Shown piece by piece: positions 9,846-18,065 of a DNA stretch of 64,000 bases (positions are counted from its first letter, which is position 1; each line of letters begins with the position of its first letter). The notes under the pieces are model-generated. The model was given only the letters and a program-made list of their open reading frames with translations. It did not search any database and had not been told where the DNA came from. The stretch spans positions 62,001 through 126,000 of the forward strand of contig CANFLV010000007.1 of NCBI GenBank assembly GCA_947448025.1. Direction: 5' to 3'. The position numbers and the translations under genes were made by a program. This DNA comes from Oxalobacteraceae bacterium. GTDB taxonomy: Bacteria > Pseudomonadota > Gammaproteobacteria > Burkholderiales > Burkholderiaceae_D.

Positions 9846-10884
9846 CGTCTGCTCCGTTAAGCCGGCCTGCCATGCGCCAGTAAATCCGACAATAATCCTG
9901 TGCCATGCGCGTGGCCGTGAAACGCTGCGCAAACACGGCGTGGCAACGACGACGATCCAGTTCATCAATCTTGCGCGCCGCAAGTATCGCCTGCTCTTGC
10001 GAGTCGACGATGTATCCGGTCACGCCATCCTGCATCACTTCCGGCACCGAGCCATGCCGATACGCGATCACGGGCGTACCGCAGGCAAACGCTTCGATCA
10101 TGACCAGGCCGAATGGTTCGGGCCAGTCGATCGGAAACAGCAAGGCGCGCGCCTGGCTCAGCAAGGTGCGCTTTTGGCTTTCGTTGACTTCGCCGATATA
10201 GTCGATGAGCGGATGCGCGAGCAGGGGCTTGATCGCTTCATTGAAGTAGGGTTCGTCGAGGTGGTCGATTTTGGCGGCAATGGTGAGGCGGGTAGCGCAG
10301 GCGCAGGCAATTTCGATGGCGCGGTCGACGCGTTTTTCCGGGGAGATCCGGCCGATGTAGACGAAGTAATCGTCGGGCTTTGCGCAAAACGGATACAGCG
10401 TCGACGGCAAGCCGTGCTGCACGGTCGCGCACCAGTTGGCCCAGGGCAGGGGCGTGCGCTGGCTGTCGGAAATGGAGATCAGCGGCTGCTGGTCGAAATG
10501 GCGGTACAGGGGAATCAGTTCCGGCAGATCCAGTCGACCGTGCAAGGTCGTGATGTGCGGCCTGCCGAGATTGCGCGTCATCGGAAAATGCAGGTAATCG
10601 GTATGAAAATGAATCACGTCAAAATCAGCAGCGCGCTGCGCCACGAGATCCATTTCTATCATGTGGTACGCGAGTCCCGCAGGCTTGCCGGCCTCGTCAC
10701 GGATACTTTTTTCAACCACCGGCACCAGCGTGGCGCGGGTGATGGAGTCCCCACTGGCGAACAGGGTGACTTCATGGCCCAGGCTTACCAGCTCTTCAGT
10801 GAGATAGGAAACGACTCGCTCGGTACCGCCGTAACCGGTCGGCGGCACGCATTCATAGAGCGGAGATACCTGCGCAATTTTCAT
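9838..10884 (-). CDS. Glycosyltransferase family 4 protein
   Basis: 348-residue GT-B fold glycosyltransferase. The N-terminal Rossmann half begins MKIAQVSPLYECVPP and carries YGGTERVV. The C-terminal half holds the sugar-nucleotide signature YIGRISPEKRVDRAI and the acidic loop PIDWPEPFGLVMIEAFACGTPVIA, with the E-x7-E arrangement of retaining GT4 enzymes. The ATG at 10884 fits the family; in-frame ATG 10917 and TTG 10923 would extend it. It is upstream of, and overlaps, the debranching-enzyme gene, so the pair probably builds and trims the same alpha-glucan or glycoside. Donor and acceptor cannot be predicted. Confidence 0.85.
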   Translation of the reverse strand: MKIAQVSPLYECVPPTGYGGTERVVSYLTEELVSLGHEVTLFASGDSITRATLVPVVEKSIRDEAGKPAGLAYHMIEMDLVAQRAADFDVIHFHTDYLHFPMTRNLGRPHITTLHGRLDLPELIPLYRHFDQQPLISISDSQRTPLPWANWCATVQHGLPSTLYPFCAKPDDYFVYIGRISPEKRVDRAIEIACACATRLTIAAKIDHLDEPYFNEAIKPLLAHPLIDYIGEVNESQKRTLLSQARALLFPIDWPEPFGLVMIEAFACGTPVIAYRHGSVPEVMQDGVTGYIVDSQEQAILAARKIDELDRRRCHAVFAQRFTATRMAQDYCRIYWRMAGRLNGADDG

Positions 10885-11232
10885 GATGCCGGGCGCGGCT
10901 TCTTGTGCGGCATTCATGCACAAGAAGGCGACGATGGGGATGCGATTCCTTCATCTTACAATTTGTCATACGAGATGCCAGTATTTGTTGGGTTCGTCTT
11001 GCGACTTGTTGATGGAACTCAAATGGTGGCTTGGTCTTGCAGACGGGCTGTATTGACAGCATCGGTCGGCACTTCTTTGCGACACCGTTACAGTTTTATT
11101 GCTTCTTTATACGACTTTTTTACACGTCAAGGTATAGGCTGAACTTGTCTTAAATGAGCAGTTCTTTCGCAGCCGTCGCACCGCACGTACGGTGGCGATA
11201 CGCCAAAACTTGATATCAACAAAGGAGCAGCG
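10885..11232. other. Divergent intergenic region (348 bp)
   Basis: Lies between the leftward glycosyltransferase gene and the rightward Usp-like gene and must hold promoters for both. A TTGACA hexamer occurs at 11053-11058 on the plus strand, but I see no convincing -10 element at the usual distance. The segment is visibly more A+T-rich than the gene to its left. No small gene or RNA is supported. Confidence 0.4.
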
Positions 11233-11685
11233 ATGATGAAAAAAATTCTGATACCGTTCGACGATCAACATCAGGTAGCCGCTGCCGTGAAAGACGCTTT
11301 AGCGCACCATGCCACTGATTCGGACGTTGAATATCATCTGCTCAATATCCAAACGCCGATGCCCTTGTCGGTGCATGCCTATCGCACGCAAGAAGAAATT
11401 CACGCGCTTGAGGAGGCGGCTGCTGAAAAAGCCTTGTCCCAGGCTTGCGCCGCTATGGACGCGGCGCATCTGCGTTATAGCGCCAGTTTTCGTGTCGGTG
11501 AGCAAGCAGAGGCGATTGCCGCATACGACCGTCAAGTTCATTGTGACGACACCGTCATGGCGCCGCGCCGGTTCAACGGGCTACATTCTTTACGCTTGTG
11601 GTTGGGAAACTGGCTGCAAGGTGTTCTTCGGACAGGGCGCGTTGCGACAGATGCGGCTTCGTCGAATCGGGGCAATGTGGGCTAG
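11233..11685 (+). CDS. Universal-stress-protein-like protein with divergent C-terminus
   Basis: 150-residue protein. The first strand MKKILIPFDD, the helix with HQVAAAVKDALAHH, the second strand VEYHLLNIQTPMP and the helical EEAAAEKALSQACAAM region match the Usp fold. Residues 110-125 (DDTVMAPRRFNGLHSL) align with the usual D-x-I-VMG-x-RG...GS nucleotide-binding loop. However, the Gly is replaced, and the last 30 residues (after LRLWLGNWLQGVLR) do not look like the usual VPVLLVR strand. No single frameshift restores it by eye. A strong ribosome-binding site, AAGGAG (11222-11227), precedes the ATG. It may be an eroded or specialised Usp. Confidence 0.7.
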   Translation: MMKKILIPFDDQHQVAAAVKDALAHHATDSDVEYHLLNIQTPMPLSVHAYRTQEEIHALEEAAAEKALSQACAAMDAAHLRYSASFRVGEQAEAIAAYDRQVHCDDTVMAPRRFNGLHSLRLWLGNWLQGVLRTGRVATDAASSNRGNVG

Positions 11686-11733
11686 CTTGGTCTTGTGCAA
11701 GCTCTGCTTGACTTGCCAAATATCGTGACGGAA

Positions 11734-11750
11734 CTTTGCACCGTGCAAAG
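11734..11750. promoter_or_regulatory. Palindrome 1 in kup leader (CTTTGCAC-C-GTGCAAAG)
   Basis: Perfect 8-bp arms around a single C, 160 bp upstream of the kup ATG. It shares the core TTGCAC...GTGCAA with a second palindrome 75 bp downstream. Two related palindromes in one leader suggest an operator for a dimeric regulator. The regulator is unknown; the kdpE-like gene downstream is one candidate. Confidence 0.55.
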
Positions 11751-11810
11751 CGGCGAAGGTGCCATTTTTGCCAGCCAGTGCGTAATGAGGGTGAGAGCGC
11801 AAGTACGATG

Positions 11811-11824
11811 TTGCACATGTGCAA
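11811..11824. promoter_or_regulatory. Palindrome 2 in kup leader (TTGCACATGTGCAA)
   Basis: Perfect 14-bp palindrome with the same TTGCAC/GTGCAA half-sites as the site at 11734-11750. Centre-to-centre spacing is about 75 bp, close to seven helical turns. A further GTGCAA half-site lies just before the kup start codon (about 11902-11907). Probable repeated operator; function inferred. Confidence 0.55.
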
Positions 11825-11830
11825 TTTTTT

Positions 11831-11852
11831 ATAAGGATGGCGTAATCCTTAT
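11831..11852. promoter_or_regulatory. Inverted repeat 3 in kup leader (ATAAGGAT-N6-ATCCTTAT)
   Basis: Perfect 8-bp arms separated by GGCGTA. In RNA it would be an A/U-rich hairpin; in DNA it could be a second operator type. It is unrelated in sequence to the two TTGCAC palindromes. Confidence 0.45.
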
Positions 11853-11878
11853 GCTTTCTTGATGTGCGTCACCCGAGA

Positions 11879-11900
11879 ATGGAATAAAAATAAATTCCAT
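11879..11900 (+). promoter_or_regulatory. Inverted repeat 4 directly before kup start (ATGGAAT-N8-ATTCCAT)
   Basis: 7-bp arms around an A/T-only loop end 8 bases before the kup ATG at 11909, where a ribosome-binding site would be expected. No Shine-Dalgarno sequence is visible there. A hairpin in this position could control ribosome access. Confidence 0.45.
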
Positions 11901-11908
11901 GGTGCAAA

Positions 11909-13849
11909 ATGTCATTAAGTAATCCTGAATTTTCTCGATCAACCTTGCTACGTCCGATTGAAATCAGCCATCTTGCCGGTCATGCAAAGGCCGGTACGGC
12001 GGCGCTGGCCCTGATGGCCACAGGTGTCGTCTTTGGCGATATCGGTACGAGTCCCTTATATGCCATGAAAGCCTGCTTTGATCCCGAGCACGGCATTCCC
12101 ATCAGTGAGGCATCGGTCATGGGCGTGCTGTCCATGATTGTCTGGGCTTTCATGTTGGTGGTGAGCCTGAAGTATGTCTTCTTTATCATGAAGGCAAATA
12201 ACCAGGGGGAGGGGGGCATCCTGGCCTTGATGGCCCTGGCATTGCGTACGACCGAATCGAAGTCGAAAAAGGCATCGCTGCTGCTGGTCATTGGCGTTCT
12301 GGGAGCCTGTCTGTTTTATGGCGATGCCGTGATTACTCCGGCGATTTCAGTTTTGTCGGCCATCGAGGGAACCACAGTCGTGTCGCCAATCTTTGGCAAC
12401 TTCGTCATTCCCATCACCTTGGGGATCCTGGTGATTTTGTTCATGATCCAGAAAAAGGGAACGGCGACAGTTGGTAATTTATTTGGACCGGTCATGTTGC
12501 TATGGTTTGCCGCGATCGCCGTGATGGGCATCGTGAAGATCGTCGAGTATCCGCAAATCCTGTTGGCGCTGAATCCGATGTATGCGCTACGTTTTATCGT
12601 CAATGATTTGAAGATTGCCTTTCTGGTCACCGGCTCGGTTTTTCTCGTGCTCACGGGAGCCGAAGCCCTGTATGCCGACATGGGCCATTTTGGTCTCAAG
12701 CCGATTCGTTACGCCTGGTTTTTTCTGGTCTTGCCGAGTTTGACGCTGAATTATTTTGGTCAAGGCGCTATGTTGCTGACAAATCCGTCCTCGATCACCA
12801 ATCCCTTCTTTCTGATGGTGCCAAGTAACTATACAGTGGCCTTGGTGATTCTCTCGACTGCCGCTACGGTGATTGCCTCACAAGCCTGTATCTCCGGCGC
12901 ATACTCGATGACCAGTCAAGCCATGCTGTTGGGCCTGGTTCCGCGTATGAACGTGGTTCATACCTCTGAAAATGAAGTCGGTCAAATTTACGTACCGTTC
13001 ATTAACTGGGCTTTGTGTGTCATTGTGATTTTTGTCGTGCTCGGCTTTCAAAAGTCCGACAATCTCGCCGCAGCCTACGGGATCGCCGTTTCCATGACGA
13101 TGTTAATGACGTCCATTCTTGCTTTTGTAGTCATGCGACATACATGGAAATGGTCACCCATGCGAGCCATGGGCGTGACGGCGCTATTCGTCACGATCGA
13201 TACCTGTTTCCTCATTTCAAATTCCGTAAAAATTGCTGAAGGTGGCTGGTTCCCGTTATTGATGGGATCGTTCATATTTTTATTACTCAGCACTTGGTAT
13301 CAAGGACGCACACTCTTGCGTGATCGCGCCGTAAGCAAGGGATTACCAATTCGCGAATTCCTGCCTGTATTAATGGCCAATCCGCCTCATAGGGTTGAAG
13401 GCAATTCAATCTTCCTGACGGCACATATCGATTATGTACCGCCCGCTTTCTTGCATAACTTAAAGCATAACAAGGTCTTGCATGAGCGCGTCATATTCTT
13501 GAAGATCAGTGTCTGGGATGTGCCTCGGGTCAAGCGGGAAGAAAAGCTGTCCTTTGAAAACTTAGGCGATCATTTTTATCTTGTCAGAGCTATTTTTGGA
13601 TTTAAAGAAATACCTGATGTGAATGAAATTTTATCGATGCTCGCTGAAGATCATGGCATCGTATGCGAAATGATGGAGACCTCGTTTTTTATGGCGAAGG
13701 ATTCACTCGTGGCCCGTGAAATCCCACAGATGGCGATGTGGCGCGAGCAGATATTTATCTGGATGATGCAAAATGCCGGACGGGCTTCCGACTTTTTCAG
13801 GATCGACAGCGAGCGCCTGATTGAGCTTGGAGCAAAAGTCGAATTGTAA
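11909..13849 (+). CDS. kup: Kup-family potassium uptake transporter
   Basis: 646-residue polytopic membrane protein of the Kup/HAK/KT family, which imports K+ with protons. The family hallmark GVVFGDIGTSPLYA opens the first transmembrane helix (about residues 36-49). The NNQGEGGILALMALA loop, about 12 hydrophobic segments to about residue 460 and a C-terminal cytoplasmic domain follow, and the full length is normal for Kup. Translation starts at ATG 11909 without a visible Shine-Dalgarno site, behind a leader holding four inverted repeats. It is followed on the same strand by a KdpD/KdpE-like pair and a potassium channel, which points to potassium-responsive control. Local base composition is more A+T-rich than the genes to its left. 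Confidence 0.95.
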   Translation: MSLSNPEFSRSTLLRPIEISHLAGHAKAGTAALALMATGVVFGDIGTSPLYAMKACFDPEHGIPISEASVMGVLSMIVWAFMLVVSLKYVFFIMKANNQGEGGILALMALALRTTESKSKKASLLLVIGVLGACLFYGDAVITPAISVLSAIEGTTVVSPIFGNFVIPITLGILVILFMIQKKGTATVGNLFGPVMLLWFAAIAVMGIVKIVEYPQILLALNPMYALRFIVNDLKIAFLVTGSVFLVLTGAEALYADMGHFGLKPIRYAWFFLVLPSLTLNYFGQGAMLLTNPSSITNPFFLMVPSNYTVALVILSTAATVIASQACISGAYSMTSQAMLLGLVPRMNVVHTSENEVGQIYVPFINWALCVIVIFVVLGFQKSDNLAAAYGIAVSMTMLMTSILAFVVMRHTWKWSPMRAMGVTALFVTIDTCFLISNSVKIAEGGWFPLLMGSFIFLLLSTWYQGRTLLRDRAVSKGLPIREFLPVLMANPPHRVEGNSIFLTAHIDYVPPAFLHNLKHNKVLHERVIFLKISVWDVPRVKREEKLSFENLGDHFYLVRAIFGFKEIPDVNEILSMLAEDHGIVCEMMETSFFMAKDSLVAREIPQMAMWREQIFIWMMQNAGRASDFFRIDSERLIELGAKVEL

Positions 13850-13912
13850 TGTGTGGCAAGAGCACTGCGCCCTTGTGCATTTGGTACATGATGAAATGAG
13901 GTGCGCGTGAAC

Positions 13913-15445
13913 ATGCAGAGATTCAGACATCAACAACTTTTTGAAGTCGTCCTGGGTCTTGCTATTTGGATTTTCTCCGCCATCGTCTTTCATTTGATTC
14001 ATCAGGCGATTGCAATTGAAAACCTTGCCTTACTGTTGGTATTAAGTGCCATCATTTCCAGTTTTTTCCTGCGCGCTGTGGTGGGAATGATTGCTTCGGG
14101 CATTGCCGTACTTGCCTTCAACTGGTTTTTCGTTTCACCCAAGTACACATTTAACGTCGCTGACTATAAAGATTATTTATTGTTGATGACGATGTTATTT
14201 ACGAGCTGGGTTACCGGCACTCTGGTTTCAAAACAGCGAGATGCTTTAAATGAGGAACGTAAGGCAAAGTTAAAAATTGCGCAGTTGTGTGAGTTTGCGG
14301 AAAAATTGAATGCGATCAACGAGCCTTTCACATTGATCCAGGAATTCGCAGACCTCCTGGCGAGTTCGTCCAGTAGTGCCGTATGTGTCGAATTGAATAG
14401 CGGATGCGTCGGCGACCATGGGGCGAAGACGATCCATTCGACACCGCTAAAAGTCGGCCAAAGCACCCCTGGACCGGATTGGATGACGCGGCGCCGTCAT
14501 GGCACAGCGGATCCGGCAAAGACGACTGCCGGACAATGGCACTTCTTGCCCTTGGAATCGGGCACCGAGACTTTTGGCAGCGTGTCGCTGCATCGGCTGG
14601 CAGCGTATGCCTTTGGCCAGGACACTGTTTTCGAGAAGGCCTTGTGCAGGCAGATGGCGACCGCTTTACAAAGAAACAAAGTCATTTTTGAGGCACAACA
14701 ATCAGAAATCCTGGCTCGTGAGCAAAAAACAAAAACGACGCTGCTGGCGGCAATTGCCCACGATTTTCGCACGCCGTTGGCGGCGATTATGAATGCCGCC
14801 GAATCAATACAGATTCATGGTGATCGATTGAGCCTGCTCGAGATTGCGGCGATCAACGACATTATTTTTTCCGAGGCGCGACAGATGCATGTCACCACTG
14901 AAAATACGCTGCAACTTGCGCGTCTTGATAATGATGCGATCAATGTAGAGTTGCAAATTGAATCGGTTGAGGAAATTGCCGGTAATTTAATTCAGCAATG
15001 TCGGCGACGCGGCTTGGCTGATCGCGTGCAGATTGTTATGCCAAACCGATTTTTACTTCTCCGATGTAATGCACCGCTGGTCATCCAATTGTTGACGAAC
15101 CTCGTTTTTAACGCTGTTCATCATGCCAATGCACCGAGTCCCATTTGTGTTTCATTTTCAATGTCTGGTAATGCCCGCTTGGCGATACAAGTGATCGATG
15201 ATGGGTCGGGCATTCCGCACGAATATCATGAAAAAATATTTGAGCTCTTCAGTCGCGTAGGCACGAAAGGAAGCATCCCACAGGACGGCGTCATTCGTGG
15301 CTTTGGACTTGGGCTTGCGGTTTGCAAGGAAATCATGCGTGTCCATGGCGGTTCCATTCGCTATCTGGACAATCCCGTGGGCGGTAGTATTTTTGAATGC
15401 CATTTTCCCGGTGCTGAACTCATGCCGGTCGTGGACGAGGTGTAG
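13913..15445 (+). CDS. KdpD-like sensor histidine kinase lacking the KdpD and Usp input domains
   Basis: 510-residue membrane histidine kinase. It begins directly with the four-helix DUF4118 membrane domain of KdpD (helices near 10-30, 36-53, 55-73 and 86-105). A GAF-like region (about 130-255), the dimerisation/phosphoacceptor helix with AIAHDFRTPLAAI (His283) and an ATPase domain with NLVFNAVHHA, DDGSGIP and GFGLGLAVCKEI follow. Canonical KdpD is about 890 residues and carries an N-terminal Walker-type KdpD domain plus a Usp domain; both are absent here. The ATG at 13913 is supported by GAGGTG (13898-13903). The regulator gene follows two bases later. No kdpFABC is in the window, so kup or the channel gene are likely targets. 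Confidence 0.87.
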   Translation: MQRFRHQQLFEVVLGLAIWIFSAIVFHLIHQAIAIENLALLLVLSAIISSFFLRAVVGMIASGIAVLAFNWFFVSPKYTFNVADYKDYLLLMTMLFTSWVTGTLVSKQRDALNEERKAKLKIAQLCEFAEKLNAINEPFTLIQEFADLLASSSSSAVCVELNSGCVGDHGAKTIHSTPLKVGQSTPGPDWMTRRRHGTADPAKTTAGQWHFLPLESGTETFGSVSLHRLAAYAFGQDTVFEKALCRQMATALQRNKVIFEAQQSEILAREQKTKTTLLAAIAHDFRTPLAAIMNAAESIQIHGDRLSLLEIAAINDIIFSEARQMHVTTENTLQLARLDNDAINVELQIESVEEIAGNLIQQCRRRGLADRVQIVMPNRFLLLRCNAPLVIQLLTNLVFNAVHHANAPSPICVSFSMSGNARLAIQVIDDGSGIPHEYHEKIFELFSRVGTKGSIPQDGVIRGFGLGLAVCKEIMRVHGGSIRYLDNPVGGSIFECHFPGAELMPVVDEV

Positions 15446-15447
15446 CG

Positions 15448-16143
15448 ATGGCGCTCCATGTCCTTCTGGTTGAAGATGATGTCGCGATGCGTAATACCCT
15501 TAAGCAAGGCATGCTCGTTGAAGGGTATGGTGTCAGCACCGCCGCGAACCTTGCCGAGGCGCGTGACATTTTGGCCAATACGAATGGTAATGGCGCGATT
15601 GATGTCATTGTCTTAGATCTCGGCTTACCCGATGGTGACGGCGCGTCTCTGTTAGCCGAGGTGCGGCAGTCGAAAAATCTCCCCGTCATTATCATTTCAG
15701 CGCGTAGTGATGAGAGGCATAAGGTCAAGCTTTTGGATTTGGGCAGTGACGATTATCTCGTTAAGCCTTTTGGTCTGACGGAATTGTTTGCCAGGATGCG
15801 GGTCGCCTTGCGTAATCGCGGCACCCGACTTGCGCCGGCCATCACGCGCTACGACAGTGCCGGGCTAGTCCTGGATTTGAATGCTCACGCAGCGTCGCTC
15901 CATGGCGCGCCCTTGAAGTTCACGCCGACAGAATTCAAGCTATTGGCGCGTTTGTTGCGCAGTTTGGGACAGGTCGTCACCCATAGACAGTTGCTCATCG
16001 ATGTGTGGGGGCCAGAGTTTGTGAACCATTTACATTATTTGCGCGTGTATATGGCGCAGTTGCGCACGAAAATCGAAGTCAATACCAATGACCCCCAGCG
16101 TTTGATTACGGAGCCAGGCATCGGCTATCGATTGATGGAGTAG
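15448..16143 (+). CDS. KdpE/OmpR-family response regulator
   Basis: 231-residue DNA-binding response regulator. The receiver domain has the acidic pocket EDD (residues 9-11), the phosphoacceptor Asp57 in VLDLGLPDGDG, and the conserved Ser/Lys region IISARSDERHKV...DDYLVKPF. A winged-helix effector domain (about 130-230) shows FTPTEFKLLARLLRSLGQVVTHRQLL and ends with the wing GIGYRLME. The sequence is closest in style to KdpE. It starts two bases after the kinase stop, so the pair forms one operon, probably with kup upstream and the channel gene downstream. Palindromes before kup are candidate binding sites (inference). Confidence 0.9.
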   Translation: MALHVLLVEDDVAMRNTLKQGMLVEGYGVSTAANLAEARDILANTNGNGAIDVIVLDLGLPDGDGASLLAEVRQSKNLPVIIISARSDERHKVKLLDLGSDDYLVKPFGLTELFARMRVALRNRGTRLAPAITRYDSAGLVLDLNAHAASLHGAPLKFTPTEFKLLARLLRSLGQVVTHRQLLIDVWGPEFVNHLHYLRVYMAQLRTKIEVNTNDPQRLITEPGIGYRLME

Positions 16144-16331
16144 ATGGCCTTGAACGATGGTTCGCCATCTGCGGCGCTCTTGCGATTAAGCGAGGCCGAT
16201 GCTCCTGGTGCGCATAAGCCGGGTGAAGTCGCAGGCCACGGGTGGTCATGCACAGTAATAGCCGCGATTAACGGACGGGTTGTCATCACCGCGACGTCGT
16301 AAATACGAGAAGGCGAATTTTGAGGCCAACA

Positions 16332-17972
16332 ATGGATACCGATGATTCCACAGGCATAAAGATACTAGGACATGATCACCGTGCCGACATTTCCAGCAGT
16401 CTGCCGCTTCGGCAATGGCTATATGCGTGGCTGTTACATCCTGATATCGCTGGTAATTACAGAAAAACCATTGATCGCTGGACGGCGATTTTAATTGTCG
16501 GCAATTTGTTTGCGCTCGTGTTCGAACATGTGCCGGCGATCTTCGAGCCAAATCATCGCTGGTTCCATTTATTTGACTTGATTTCCGTCGGCGTTTTTAC
16601 CATTGAATTCAGCATGCGCTTGTACCTCGCCCCGGAAGACAGGGAATTCAATGTAAAGACCTGGCCGCGGTGGCGGTATCTGACGAGTCCGTTTGCGATG
16701 ATTGATTTTTTAGCGGTCGCGCCATTTTACTTGCAGGCGTTCATCCCGCTCGATTTACGAATGTTGAGGGCCTTGCGACTACTGCGTATCTTTAAATTGT
16801 TTCGCATCGTTATCCCTGCGTATAAGGAATTTATTGAGCGAAATCTGGGCCGGACCTTTCGTCAAAAAATTCATGCGCTGGTTTTTCCCAGTGAATTTGG
16901 CGGGACGCTGCATCGACTATTCGATACCTTCATTGTGATGTGGGTGGTCGTTTCCGTGATTGCCGTGATTCTGGAATCGATCCAGGCCGTGCACCAACTC
17001 CTGAATCTCGAATTTTTGATTTTGGATAGTGTCGCAGTCGGCATTTTTTCGGTGGAATATTGTCTTCGGCTTTACTGTTGTGTGGAGGAGCCAGGATTTC
17101 AACGAGCATTTGTCGGTCGCTTCAAGCAGGCACGCGTGCCTTCTATGCTGATCGACTTCGTGGCCATCCTGCCGTTCTTTCTTGAAGCTTTTTTACATCA
17201 CTTATTTGACTTGCGATTTTTGCGTATCTTCCGCCTCATGCGTCTGCTGAAGCTATCCCGCTATACGGATGCAACGCAAACCCTGACGAAAGTCATTGTG
17301 CGGGAACTGCCGGTACTGACCGCGTCGGCATTCATCATGGTGTTGCTTGTGATATTGACGGCGAGTCTTGGATATCTACTCGAGCATGACGCGCAGCCCG
17401 ATAAATTTGAAAATATTCCGCAGTCAATTTACTGGGCCGTGATTACACTTGCTTCCGTTGGTTACGGCGATATTACGCCAGTGACGCCGCTAGGGCGCAT
17501 CGTGACGATCATACTGGCATTGCTGGGCATCGGTATTTTTGCCATTCCGGCGGCATTGTTATCCTCCGCATTTACGGATGAATTAATTATTGAACGTGAC
17601 GCCCTGCGCAGCAAACTGTATCAAATGCTGGAGGATGGCGTCTTTTCGAAAGAGGAAGCGGAGATCATCAACATTGATGCGAAGCGCTTGCATCTGACCC
17701 AGGAAGATCTCAACCAGATGATCGACAAGGCGCGGCGAGAACGTGAATTGATGGCGGACGTATCGTCACTGCCCTTGCATAAAATTGCTGCCACGCCGGA
17801 ACATACGATCGAACATTACAAGTCGCTGATTGGTCAGATTCGGATGCTCAATGAACTGACAGACAAGCAAGAATTCGCGGTTTTTGCGGTTCAGCGCAAG
17901 CGCTTGACAGCGCATGAATGGCAATTGTGGCAGCAGATTTATCGTGACGGCACAGGGTCGACCGTTACCTAG
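16332..17972 (+). CDS. Potassium channel with two voltage-sensor domains and one pore (VSD-VSD-pore)
   Basis: 546-residue inner-membrane ion channel with an unusual layout. VSD1: S1 about 48-66, S2 80-98 (Glu92), S3 120-138 (Asp125), S4 141-158 with R143, R146, R149, R152, K155, R158. No pore follows it. VSD2: S1 198-216, S2 229-248 (Glu242), S3 270-288 (Asp275), S4 293-310 with R295, R298, R301, R304, K307, R310. Then S5 (about 327-350), pore helix, the filter SVGYGD (375-380) typical of K+-selective channels, and S6 (388-412). The tail (413-546) is cytoplasmic and helical, with a SHOCT-like segment LYQMLEDGVFSKEEAE. The two S4s share the pattern DLRxLRxxRLxRxxKLxR, so VSD1 looks like an internal duplication. 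ATG 16332 has GAGG six bases upstream. It follows the response-regulator gene by 188 bases. Confidence 0.92.
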   Translation: MDTDDSTGIKILGHDHRADISSSLPLRQWLYAWLLHPDIAGNYRKTIDRWTAILIVGNLFALVFEHVPAIFEPNHRWFHLFDLISVGVFTIEFSMRLYLAPEDREFNVKTWPRWRYLTSPFAMIDFLAVAPFYLQAFIPLDLRMLRALRLLRIFKLFRIVIPAYKEFIERNLGRTFRQKIHALVFPSEFGGTLHRLFDTFIVMWVVVSVIAVILESIQAVHQLLNLEFLILDSVAVGIFSVEYCLRLYCCVEEPGFQRAFVGRFKQARVPSMLIDFVAILPFFLEAFLHHLFDLRFLRIFRLMRLLKLSRYTDATQTLTKVIVRELPVLTASAFIMVLLVILTASLGYLLEHDAQPDKFENIPQSIYWAVITLASVGYGDITPVTPLGRIVTIILALLGIGIFAIPAALLSSAFTDELIIERDALRSKLYQMLEDGVFSKEEAEIINIDAKRLHLTQEDLNQMIDKARRERELMADVSSLPLHKIAATPEHTIEHYKSLIGQIRMLNELTDKQEFAVFAVQRKRLTAHEWQLWQQIYRDGTGSTVT

Positions 17973-18065
17973 TCTGTGCGGGCTAACTAGAAATCAGTCC
18001 GCAGGTATGAAAAGGCGAACGATCACCGAGCAAGAATAGAATATGTAGCGAACAAAAGCCCAATT

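Noticed and set aside
11500..11700. Single frameshift in the Usp-like gene
   Set aside because: I read all three frames after the conserved FNGLHSL segment and none gives the expected VPV-type final strand, so a simple frameshift is not supported.
11734..11824. TTGCAC/GTGCAA sites as sigma-54 promoter elements
   Set aside because: Sigma-54 promoters need GG and GC doublets in a TGGCAC-N5-TTGCA arrangement on one strand; these sites are symmetric palindromes without the GG.
13913..16143. Complete Kdp system
   Set aside because: The kinase lacks the KdpD and Usp domains, and kdpF, kdpA, kdpB and kdpC are absent from the window.
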